NCBI RefSeq assembly: GCF_003596405.1
Contig: NZ_QYUR01000008.1
Coordinates: 1 to 64,000 of the forward strand
Origin: Pseudomonas cavernicola
Lineage (GTDB): Bacteria; Pseudomonadota; Gammaproteobacteria; Pseudomonadales; Pseudomonadaceae
Direction of reading: 5' to 3'
Length of the DNA stretch: 64,000 bases
Of this stretch, positions 16,575-23,950 are shown piece by piece. The notes below the pieces were generated by a model that did no database searches, had not been told where the DNA came from, and worked only from the letters and a program-made list of their open reading frames with translations. Positions within the stretch are counted from its first letter, which is position 1, and the number at the start of each line of letters is the position of its first letter. The position numbers and the translations under genes were made by a program.

Positions 16575-17567
16575 TCAACCTCCGACAGATTGAGGGCGGG
16601 TTTGCATCAGGCGCCGGACCATCGCGCTCAAGCCCGGTGGTGCGATCAAGGTAATGTCCAGATTGGGCCCTGAGACGTGCAGGTTCAGCGGCAGTCGCGG
16701 CGGGTAGCCGTCATCTTCGGTGTGATGAATCCGAAACTGTAAGTGGCTGCGCTCCTTGACAGTGGCTTCCAGTGCCAGGCCGGTCAGTGGGTGAAAGTCA
16801 GCATCCAGCAGCGTGATGTGCTGGCTGTTGCTGACCTCTCCGACCAGGTGCAAACGCTCGTTGAGCGCAAAGGCACCGAGGAAGCCACCATGATCGGACT
16901 GTGAGGTTTTCTGAAGCTGGATCTGGTTGACGATCTTCACTTTCGTATCGGCCGGCACGTCATGGGTAATGACGCACGCCGGGCAGATGAAGACGTTGTC
17001 GCCAATCGTCACGCAGCCGAGGATTCTGGCTCCCGCGCCAATCTCCACGTTGTTGCCCAGGCGTGGGTGACGTTTGCCATTGGGATTGTTGGCAATGCCG
17101 CGAGCCCCCAGCGTCACCCCGCAGAGGATGTAGCAGTCGTTGCCAATCTCGCAGGTTTCACCAATCACGGTGCCATAGCCGTGATCGAGGACAAACCGCC
17201 GACCGATCTGAGCCGCCGGGTGGATCTCGGTTCCTGACAGAAGCTTGCCCTGGTTACTCAGTTTTTGCGCGATAGAGGAGAAGCGCCGGTCAGCTGCGCC
17301 GGCAAGCTTCAAAACCTGATGAGCCAGGCGATAGTAGAGAACGGCCTTGAAGGAGGCGTACGACTCCAGGATCAGGTTGCCGCGACCTTGGGATGCAGGG
17401 TCGCGGGAAGCAAAGGCCATCAGATCCTCGGCGACGAACTTGGCCACGCACGGAATCAGTGCTTGCAGATGACCGTCCAGCTGCAGCAAGTCAGCCGGTT
17501 CGAGGGTGTTGATGAGGTGCACAAGCAACTCATCGTGCAGCTGTTGCATATCAATGAAGCCTCCCAT
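16575..17567 (-). CDS. Serine O-acetyltransferase-like protein with C-terminal extension
   Basis: A 330-residue protein. Residues about 1-225 match bacterial serine acetyltransferases: helical N-terminal region, then left-handed beta-helix hexapeptides with FVLDHGYGTVIGET (near residue 127) and GKRHPRLGNNVEIGAGARILG-type repeats. It would make O-acetylserine from serine and acetyl-CoA. Residues about 228-330 form an additional domain not seen in ordinary CysE, beginning GGFLGAFALNERLHLVGEV, predicted mixed alpha/beta; I do not recognise it. ATG 17567 is annotated; a second ATG at 17549 (MQQLHDELL) has GGAGG ten bases upstream and may be the true start. It lies between the cysteine synthase-like gene and the AlaX gene. 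Confidence 0.8.
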   Translation of the reverse strand: MGGFIDMQQLHDELLVHLINTLEPADLLQLDGHLQALIPCVAKFVAEDLMAFASRDPASQGRGNLILESYASFKAVLYYRLAHQVLKLAGAADRRFSSIAQKLSNQGKLLSGTEIHPAAQIGRRFVLDHGYGTVIGETCEIGNDCYILCGVTLGARGIANNPNGKRHPRLGNNVEIGAGARILGCVTIGDNVFICPACVITHDVPADTKVKIVNQIQLQKTSQSDHGGFLGAFALNERLHLVGEVSNSQHITLLDADFHPLTGLALEATVKERSHLQFRIHHTEDDGYPPRLPLNLHVSGPNLDITLIAPPGLSAMVRRLMQTRPQSVGG

Positions 17568-17589
17568 GGAGGCACCCCCAGCATTTGGA

Positions 17590-18519
17590 TTACTCGAATA
17601 AGGGCAGGTAAGCGTCCGCGCTGTCGTAGACCATGGTCAGGACAGTGGAGTGCTCGGGCATTTCTTTGGCCAGGGCCGAAATAGCGACCAGGTTGGCTGC
17701 CGATGAAAGCCCCAGGCTGATGGCGTCGGTGCGCATGACCCGTTGCATCATCTCCAGGCATTGGTCCTTGGAAACCTTAAGCATGCCGTCCAGTACCGAG
17801 AGGTTGAGGATGCTCGGCACGATGCCGATCGACAGCCCCTGGATCTGGTGCGGAGCGTGCTGGTCATTGAGCAGATCACATTCTTCAGGTTCGACGCCCA
17901 ATACACGGATGGCAGGCCAGGTGGCCTTGAGTGTTTCGCCGATGCCGGTGATGTGGCCGCCGGTACCGATTCCGCCAACGAAATAGTCCACCCGGCGGCC
18001 GGCAAACGCCCGGACAATTTCCCTGGCCGTGGTCTGGCGATGGGTTTCGGGATTGGCCCCGTTACGCTGCTGATTGAGCATCACGTAATGAGGGTTTTCC
18101 AATTGCAGTTCCATGGCTTTCTGGCCGTGGGAGTTGTTGCCCAGACGACTGTCGGATAGCACCACTTCGGCGCCATACAGACGCAGCAACTTTTGTTTTT
18201 CCGGGCTGTAGTTGTCCGGGATCACCAGCACCACTTTGTAGCCCAGTACGTTACCCGCCATCACCAGGCCGATGCCGGTGTTGCCACCGCTGGGCTCGAT
18301 GATGGTCTGTTGTTTGCCGCGCACCAGAATGCCTTTGCGCTCGGCATCCAGGATCATGCCCAGTGCGATACGCGCTTTGTGGCTACCCCCCGGGTTCAGG
18401 GATTCGAGCTTCACGAAAACCTCCACGCCAAGGTCGGCGGAGAGCTTTTCCAGGCGCACGATCGGCGTTTGGCCAATGGCGTCGAGTATCGAGTTATGCA
18501 GCATCAGATAAGAGCTCAT
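17590..18519 (-). CDS. PLP-dependent cysteine synthase family protein
   Basis: A 309-residue fold-type II PLP enzyme of the CysK/CysM group. NPGGSHKARIA near residue 43 holds the PLP lysine, with His-Lys-Ala in place of the common Val/Phe-Lys-Asp. EPSGGNTGIGL near residue 75 replaces the usual T-S-G-N-T-G substrate loop by S-G-G-N-T-G. GIGTGGHITGIG near 177 is the phosphate-binding loop. It should join an acetylserine-type substrate to a sulfur nucleophile. The neighbouring carrier/E1 and JAMM genes suggest a protein thiocarboxylate rather than sulfide, as with mycobacterial CysM and CysO (inference). The changed loop residues may mean a different amino-acid substrate. Confidence 0.85.
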   Translation of the reverse strand: MSSYLMLHNSILDAIGQTPIVRLEKLSADLGVEVFVKLESLNPGGSHKARIALGMILDAERKGILVRGKQQTIIEPSGGNTGIGLVMAGNVLGYKVVLVIPDNYSPEKQKLLRLYGAEVVLSDSRLGNNSHGQKAMELQLENPHYVMLNQQRNGANPETHRQTTAREIVRAFAGRRVDYFVGGIGTGGHITGIGETLKATWPAIRVLGVEPEECDLLNDQHAPHQIQGLSIGIVPSILNLSVLDGMLKVSKDQCLEMMQRVMRTDAISLGLSSAANLVAISALAKEMPEHSTVLTMVYDSADAYLPLFE

Positions 18520-18528
18520 GGCCGACCA

Positions 18529-19944
18529 TCAATACAAAGGCATGTCGGGTTCGACGTCACGGACCCAGTTTTTCATGCCGCCTTCAAGGACCCGGGTATT
18601 GGCGAAGCCCGCGGCGAGCAGGGTGCTCGCGGCACGTTCGGCGCGTAAACCGGCGTAGCAGATGACGTAGTGGTTATGGTCACGATCAAGCGTGTCGAGT
18701 CGGGTTTCCAGATCCTCGAGTGGGATGTGCAGCACGCCGGGCAGTTGGCAGACTTCCAGCTCGGTTGCATCCCGAACATCCAGCAGAATGTCGGCCTTGC
18801 CTTTGTGTTCCAGCAATTGCTTGAGCAACCGCGGTTTTATGTAGCGTTCCTGCGCCAGAGCAGGCGTTGTCGGCACAGCGCTGGCGCAGGTGACGGCGGT
18901 TTGCTCGGGAAGCTGACCGGTGCGTTGGGTCGAGCAGCAGGGGCAGTCGGCCCGACGTTTGAAGCGTATTTCTGAGAACTTCATCGCCAGCGCATCGAAG
19001 CACATCAGGCGCCCGACCAACGGTTCGCCGATACCGATGATCAACTTGATCGCTTCGGTGGCCTGGATCATTCCGACAACGCCGGGCAGTACGCCGATCA
19101 CACCGCCCGCGCTGCAATTGGGGGCCAGTTCTGGAGGCGGGCTTTTGGGGAAAAGGCAGCGATAGCAGGGGCCGCCGCGATAGTTGAGGACACTTATCTG
19201 CCCGTCGAAACGGTAAATCGACCCATAGACCAGCGGCTTGCCCAGTTGGACGCAGGCATCGTTGACCAGGTAGCGAGTCGAGAAGTTATCGGTGCCGTCG
19301 ACGACCAGGTCGTATTGCCCGATCAGTTCCAGGGCGTTGTCAGTGTTCAGCGATGTGTTATGAGGGTTGATCTGAATGTGTTCATTGAGGTCTTGCAGGC
19401 GTCTTTTTGCCGATTCGACTTTCGGCAGGCCCAAGGTACTTTTGCCGTGCACGATTTGCCGTTGCAGGTTGCTGCTTTCCACCACGTCGAAGTCGACCAG
19501 TCCCAGTGTGCCGATGCCGGCCGCGGCCAGGTACATACACACCGGTGAGCCCAGACCTCCGGTGCCGATGACCAGTACCTTGGCTTTTTTCAGATTCAGC
19601 TGACCTTCGCGGCCGACTCCCGGCAGGGTGATGTGTCGCACATAGCGCTGAACTTCCTCGTTGCTCAAGCGGTCCTGGTCGAAACCGCCGGACGTGGCAA
19701 GCATGACGTCGATGTTACCTCCAGCGGGGAAGGCATCATCGGGTTCGATCAACTCGCCGTCCGAGGCAAACAGAAAGTGCTCCTTGAACTGATTGTTCTC
19801 ATACTGCAGATGCGCGCGCAGTTGTGGGTGGTCAGTACAGATACTTTCGATTACTTCGCGCAATGTCGTCCCGCTGCCTTTAAGTTGCGAATCGGGCAGT
19901 TTGGCGACGCGAGCCAGGATGTCAGGGAAAGAGACAGCGTTCAT
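18529..19944 (-). CDS. CysO-like carrier / MoeB-ThiF E1 / rhodanese fusion
   Basis: A 471-residue protein from ATG 19944, which has CGGAG at the right distance; the open frame extends 25 codons further. Residues 1-87 resemble a CysO/MoaD ubiquitin-like sulfur carrier (start VSFPDIL, end VMLATSGG), with the carrier's terminal Gly-Gly at 86-87. Residues 90-340 are a ThiF/MoeB adenylyltransferase: GTGGLGSP near 127, DGTDNFSTRY, the loop Cys in PNCSAGGVIGVLPG, and zinc cysteines CYRC and CPCC. Residues 365-471 are a rhodanese with active-site Cys in ICYAGLRAERA (near 429). Mycobacterial MoeZ has the same E1-rhodanese pair, with CysO separate. Here Gly-Gly is internal, so release by the JAMM peptidase next door would be needed to form a thiocarboxylate. 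Confidence 0.85.
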   Translation of the reverse strand: MNAVSFPDILARVAKLPDSQLKGSGTTLREVIESICTDHPQLRAHLQYENNQFKEHFLFASDGELIEPDDAFPAGGNIDVMLATSGGFDQDRLSNEEVQRYVRHITLPGVGREGQLNLKKAKVLVIGTGGLGSPVCMYLAAAGIGTLGLVDFDVVESSNLQRQIVHGKSTLGLPKVESAKRRLQDLNEHIQINPHNTSLNTDNALELIGQYDLVVDGTDNFSTRYLVNDACVQLGKPLVYGSIYRFDGQISVLNYRGGPCYRCLFPKSPPPELAPNCSAGGVIGVLPGVVGMIQATEAIKLIIGIGEPLVGRLMCFDALAMKFSEIRFKRRADCPCCSTQRTGQLPEQTAVTCASAVPTTPALAQERYIKPRLLKQLLEHKGKADILLDVRDATELEVCQLPGVLHIPLEDLETRLDTLDRDHNHYVICYAGLRAERAASTLLAAGFANTRVLEGGMKNWVRDVEPDMPLY

Positions 19945-19976
19945 GCGCAACTCCGTTTGTAGGTCGTTGGTAGTTT

Positions 19977-20411
19977 TCAAGAAAGCGCCTGGCTGCAGAG
20001 AAAGCTCTGGCCATTCCATTCGAAAAGTTTTGAACCGGATGCCTTGCCTTCACGCACATCGATGACCAGGTAGCCGACCGGATAAATGGGCTCGCCCATG
20101 AACAGGGCCTTGTCCTGGTCCTCGCGGCTGAAATAGGCACCGACATCGGGGTGCGAGTGATAGATGACCAGTACGGGGTTATCGCTGCGAAAGCTTTTGT
20201 TCATCTTCAAAGTATCTGCCACCGAGAAGGTGTAGCCCTCAGCGGCGCTGCGCTGATAGACCTCGGGGTTGCGTCGATGCAGCTCGTTTTGAATGTTCTC
20301 ACCGAAGTAGACGCTGCCATCTTTAAAGACAAAGCCGCAGCATTCTTCTGGGTAGGTGCTGCTTGCGTGTCGATAGATTTGCTCAAGTGCTTTGGTGCAG
20401 AGGACGTCCAT
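19977..20411 (-). CDS. M67 (JAMM/JAB) metallopeptidase, Mec/QbsD-like
   Basis: A 144-residue zinc peptidase with a complete JAMM motif: Glu in PEECCG (near residue 22) and HSHPDVGAYFSREDQ (near 85), i.e. H-x-H-x7-S-x2-D. Small bacterial JAMM proteins next to sulfur carriers either hydrolyse the carrier-cysteine adduct (mycobacterial Mec) or trim residues after the carrier's Gly-Gly (QbsD in thioquinolobactin synthesis). Here both activities would make sense: freeing the carrier from the E1 fusion 32 bases downstream and releasing the final amino acid. Which one it performs cannot be read from sequence. Confidence 0.9.
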   Translation of the reverse strand: MDVLCTKALEQIYRHASSTYPEECCGFVFKDGSVYFGENIQNELHRRNPEVYQRSAAEGYTFSVADTLKMNKSFRSDNPVLVIYHSHPDVGAYFSREDQDKALFMGEPIYPVGYLVIDVREGKASGSKLFEWNGQSFLCSQALS

Positions 20412-20435
20412 GTTTCTCTCGCGAAGTCAGGTTGG

Positions 20436-21380
20436 TCAGTTCTTTTTGGTCAACAGTTTTTCGACCGGGAGTTTGGTGATCGCAAACCCCGCCAACAGAA
20501 TCGCCGAATAGATCATCAGGTCTTTGGAGATGGGTTGGCCTTCGTACCAGGAGCCGACGATCACGGCGAAAACCGGAAAAATAATGAACACGAAGGAAAG
20601 GATGATCGGGCTCAGTCGCTTGAGCAGCATGAAATAGACGACGAAGCCGCCGACCGAAGCGACCAGCCCGAGGTACAGCAAGGCGCTCCAGGAGCGCAGC
20701 GTAATGTCACTGAAGGACGGAGTTTCGAAGCACAACCCGGCAACGAACAGCATCAGGCCGGCGATGCCGATGGGCAGGGTGTTGTAGGTGATCACGCCGA
20801 TCGCGCTGCCTTTCTGCTTGGTGATGACGTAGCAGAGGGCGTGCATTACAGCGGCGGCTAGGATCGCAACGACCCCGAAAAATTCCGCGTGGTCCAGGTG
20901 TAACCCCTGGCTGCGGATAATCATGTACAGGCTGCCAAAACCGATTGCGATGCCAACGACTTGCGAAAAGTAAATTTTCTCGCGCAGAAACAAGGCGGAA
21001 AAAATAAGGATGAACACTGGCATGCAACTGAACAGCAGCGCCGTCAGCCCCGAAGAAACATGCATCTCGCCGTAGTTGAGCAAGTAGTAGGGAGCGCTGA
21101 AGTAGGTCAGCGTGACAAAGACAAAGAACCAGCCGCTTTCCCTGGGGAATAGCACGGGTTCACGGCGCACCTTGGCGAAGCAAAGAAACAATGGAAAGGC
21201 GATCAGAAAGCGCAGCCCCGCGGATGTCAGTGGAGGCACGCTTTCGACGGCGATCTTGATGCCCAGCCAGGTCGTTCCCCAGCTGAGGCACACGATCAGG
21301 AACATGACGCTGGTGATGGCACCCGCCAGCCACTGTTTTTGAGTCTTTTCATTATTTTCGATGACGGCAGACATTGGCAT
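20436..21380 (-). CDS. EamA/DMT-superfamily exporter
   Basis: A 314-residue inner-membrane protein with ten hydrophobic helices in two EamA repeats (about residues 18-145 and 160-300), starting with a helix around IVCLSWGTTWLGIKIA, the family's usual first segment. E. coli EamA exports cysteine and O-acetylserine; other members move different metabolites. It is the first gene of the operon and shares a 90-bp divergent control region with the MocR regulator. The context suggests export of the cluster's amino-acid product or intermediate (inference). The ATG at 21380 has GGAAG upstream; ATG 21374 is an alternative. Confidence 0.88.
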   Translation of the reverse strand: MPMSAVIENNEKTQKQWLAGAITSVMFLIVCLSWGTTWLGIKIAVESVPPLTSAGLRFLIAFPLFLCFAKVRREPVLFPRESGWFFVFVTLTYFSAPYYLLNYGEMHVSSGLTALLFSCMPVFILIFSALFLREKIYFSQVVGIAIGFGSLYMIIRSQGLHLDHAEFFGVVAILAAAVMHALCYVITKQKGSAIGVITYNTLPIGIAGLMLFVAGLCFETPSFSDITLRSWSALLYLGLVASVGGFVVYFMLLKRLSPIILSFVFIIFPVFAVIVGSWYEGQPISKDLMIYSAILLAGFAITKLPVEKLLTKKN

Positions 21381-21470
21381 GGCGACATTTCTTCCATGAG
21401 GTGGAATTGACCTCTATATTGAAAGGCTTCATCCGATAATTGAACCTGTCAAATCACACTATTAGGGCGA
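21381..21470. promoter_or_regulatory. Divergent control region of exporter operon and MocR gene
   Basis: Ninety A/T-rich bases separate the two start codons. Two TTGAC half-sites face each other: TTGACCTC near 21407 on the plus strand and TTGACAGG (reverse strand) near 21451, and the words TTGAA and ATTGAA recur between them. These could be promoter -35 boxes or binding sites of the MocR protein, whose family often binds in such divergent gaps. I could not assign a convincing -10 box with normal spacing. Confidence 0.4.
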
Positions 21471-22898
21471 ATGATGGCTGTCAAAACAAATATTGACATG
21501 GTGTCAATTGTGCGAGAGGGGCTTTCGAGCGGTCAGGGCGTGAAGTACAAACGCCTCTCCGACGCGATAGAAGCGGGGATCCTTGACGGCGTGATCGAGC
21601 CCGGCTGCAAGCTGCCGCCGCACAGGATGCTGGCGGACAATCTCGGCGTGACCATTGGCACCATCAGTCGTGCCTACGGAGAGCTGGAGAAGCTGGGGCT
21701 GGTGGTGGCGCGGGTGGGTGATGGCACCTTTGTTCGCAAACGCGGATTGGAGCGCAAGCGCGATGAGGGTTTTCGCAACTTCAGCGATGAGCCTCGGCAG
21801 TATTTCGATATGAGCCGCAATACGCACATTCCTGGGCAGGAAACCGCCTTTTTGGCGCAGAGTTTTCAAACCCTGGCCAATAACCCCAAGGTGCTTCAAG
21901 ACATCAGTCTCTATACCCCAGACGCGGGATTGCCGCGTTATCGCGCCGCTGGCGCCCGCTGGTTGAAGCAGCGCGAATTTGCTCCGAGCCCCGATCAGGT
22001 GATCTGCGTCAACGGTGGCCAGCACGGCTTGCTGTGTGCGTTGATGGGATTGCTGCGGCCAGGGGATACGGTGGTCACTGAACAATTGACCTATCCGGGG
22101 TTGATCACTGCTGCCCGCATGCTGGGTATCAGATTGATTGGTCTGGATATGGATGACGAAGGGGTGCTGCCCTCGGCACTGGAAGAGGTGTGCCGCACCC
22201 ACCGGGTTTCAGCGCTCTACTGCACGCCAACGATTCAGAACCCAACGACCGCGGTGCTTTCCATTGCGCGTCGAGAGGCGGTGGCCAAGGTCTGCCGCGA
22301 GCACAACCTGCTGATCCTGGAGGACGAGGCCCACGGCGTGCTTGTTGAGGATCGCTTACCGCCCCTCAGTTACTTCGCGCCAGAACGGACGATCCTCATC
22401 AGTAGCTTGAGCAAGGCAGTATCGGCAGGCTTGCGCGTGGGTTACCTGCATGCACCGCAGGCGCTGATGAGTCGGCTGGCTGCTGCCTTGAGATCCACCT
22501 GTTGGATGGCGACGCCTCTGACGCTTGAGCTGGCAACGACCTGGATCGAAAACGGAACGGCAGCCTACCTGTTGCAGCAGCAAATCTACGAAGTGGGTCG
22601 TCGCAAGGCGTTGGTGGAGGATCTGCTGGCGGGGCTTGCATACAAGACTCATCTGAACAGTCCGCACTTCTGGATCGAAGTCCCAGAGCCATGGCGGGCT
22701 TCGGAAATTGAAGCTGAACTCAAGCAAAGCAATTACCTGGTCGCGACGGCCGAAGCCTTCGCGGTGGGGCATGCCGCGGTGCCGCAGTTCATTCGGGCGA
22801 GTATCTGCAATACATCGGGTGATGATCAGCTCCTGCGCGAAGGTTTTGATGCCCTGGCCACGGCGCTGGGTAAAGGGGAGGGGCGTTTTTGTCTGTAA
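21471..22898 (+). CDS. MocR-type regulator (GntR wHTH + aminotransferase-like domain)
   Basis: A 475-residue MocR/PdxR-family protein. Residues 20-90 form a GntR winged helix (PGCKLPPHRMLADNLGVTIGTISRAYGELE region), and residues 115-470 form a class I aminotransferase-like domain with the PLP lysine in LISSLSKAVSAGLRVGYL (near 310) and YCTPTIQNPTT near 245. Such regulators sense PLP-bound amino acids or amines. It is transcribed away from the exporter/cysteine-synthase operon and probably controls it in response to its amino-acid product. The second ATG at 21474 is better placed after AGGGCGA and may be the true start. A 54-base gap follows before the convergent ppsR. Confidence 0.88.
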   Translation: MMAVKTNIDMVSIVREGLSSGQGVKYKRLSDAIEAGILDGVIEPGCKLPPHRMLADNLGVTIGTISRAYGELEKLGLVVARVGDGTFVRKRGLERKRDEGFRNFSDEPRQYFDMSRNTHIPGQETAFLAQSFQTLANNPKVLQDISLYTPDAGLPRYRAAGARWLKQREFAPSPDQVICVNGGQHGLLCALMGLLRPGDTVVTEQLTYPGLITAARMLGIRLIGLDMDDEGVLPSALEEVCRTHRVSALYCTPTIQNPTTAVLSIARREAVAKVCREHNLLILEDEAHGVLVEDRLPPLSYFAPERTILISSLSKAVSAGLRVGYLHAPQALMSRLAAALRSTCWMATPLTLELATTWIENGTAAYLLQQQIYEVGRRKALVEDLLAGLAYKTHLNSPHFWIEVPEPWRASEIEAELKQSNYLVATAEAFAVGHAAVPQFIRASICNTSGDDQLLREGFDALATALGKGEGRFCL

Positions 22899-22952
22899 TT
22901 GCGCGAGCGTCGACGGCTCCATGCAACGCATGGCAGCCGTCATGCGGCCGGT

Positions 22953-23771
22953 TTACTTGAGGCGACGTTCCACGCCTTTTTCCACCAGAATCTTGGCGGA
23001 AATCTCTTCCACCGAAAAGTGCGTGGAATTGATAAAAGGGATGTTTTCGCGGCGTAGCAGTTGCTCGACCTCGCGAACTTCGAACTCGCACTGCGCGTAG
23101 CTAGCGTAACGGCTATTCGGTTTGCGTTCGTTACGGATTGCCGTCAGGCGATCGGGGTCGATGGTCAGGCCGAACAGCTTGTCCTTGTAGGATTTGAGTG
23201 CGGCAGGTAGCTGCAGGCGCTCCATATCTTCTTCGGTCAGCGGGTAGTTGGCCGCGCGGATGCCGTACTGCAAGGCCATGTACAGGCAGGTCGGGGTTTT
23301 CCCGCAGCGCGAGACGCCGACGAGGATCAGGTCGGCCTTGTCGTAGTAGTGGGTGCGGGCGCCGTCGTCATTGTCCAGGGCGAAGTTCACCGCCTCGATC
23401 CGCTCCATGTAGTGGGAGTTGGAATTGATGGAGTGTGATTTACCGACCGAGTAGGACGAATGCGAGGTCAGTTCCTGCTCCAGCGGGGCAAGGAAAGTGG
23501 AGAAGATATCGATCATAAAACCATCTGACTTCGCCAAAATGTCGCGAATTTCCTGGTTTACGATGGTGTCGAAGATGATCGGGCGAGCCCCATCTGCCTC
23601 GGCAGCAACATTGATTTGTTGTACCATGGCGCGCGCTTTTTCAACGTTGTCGATGTAGGGGCGCGTGAGCTTGTGGAAGGTGATGTTTTCGAACTGCGCC
23701 AACAGGCTTTGGCCGAGGGTTTCCGCTGTAATGCCGGTACCATCGGAGATGAAAAAAGCGGTTCGTTTCAT
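22953..23771 (-). CDS. ppsR: PEP synthetase regulatory protein (kinase/pyrophosphorylase)
   Basis: A 272-residue DUF299-family enzyme starting [18 protein letters not shown]. The P-loop [10 protein letters not shown] lies near residue 150. The bifunctional enzyme phosphorylates a threonine in PEP synthase to inactivate it, using ADP, and reverses this by phosphorolysis. ppsA, its target, starts 179 bases away on the opposite strand, the usual arrangement in pseudomonads. An ATG two codons earlier (23777) exists, but MKRTAFF is the conserved start. Confidence 0.95.
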   Translation of the reverse strand: MKRTAFFISDGTGITAETLGQSLLAQFENITFHKLTRPYIDNVEKARAMVQQINVAAEADGARPIIFDTIVNQEIRDILAKSDGFMIDIFSTFLAPLEQELTSHSSYSVGKSHSINSNSHYMERIEAVNFALDNDDGARTHYYDKADLILVGVSRCGKTPTCLYMALQYGIRAANYPLTEEDMERLQLPAALKSYKDKLFGLTIDPDRLTAIRNERKPNSRYASYAQCEFEVREVEQLLRRENIPFINSTHFSVEEISAKILVEKGVERRLK

Positions 23772-23950
23772 TTGCACCGAAGGCCTTAAGCTGAGGACGA
23801 TTCTTGGCTATCATAGGCCCCCTTTGATTGGGCCCATGCCGGTTGGCATTGTTACTTATTTTCCAGGGCCAGGCCACAATCACGCGGAGCTACTCCGCCT
23901 GAGCTTTCCAGCGCCTGAGCTTATCCAACACCGTTAGTGGAGAGATCACC
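23772..23950. promoter_or_regulatory. ppsR-ppsA divergent intergenic region
   Basis: A 179-bp gap between divergent genes must hold both promoters. TATGAT on the minus strand (23810-23815) lies about 40 bases before ppsR and could be its -10 box, but I see no matching -35. An imperfect palindrome (GGGCCCATGCC, 23830-23840) and a GGAGAG ribosome site for ppsA (just before 23951) are the only other signals. Confidence 0.35.

Noticed and set aside
18529..20411. A ubiquitin-like anti-phage defence system (carrier, E1, JAMM)
   Set aside because: The E1 has a rhodanese domain and the operon contains cysteine synthase and serine acetyltransferase genes but no E2-like, cGAS-like or effector gene. 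A metabolic role fits better.
23772..23950. A tRNA or riboswitch in the ppsR-ppsA gap
   Set aside because: I found only short palindromes, no cloverleaf arms or known riboswitch core.
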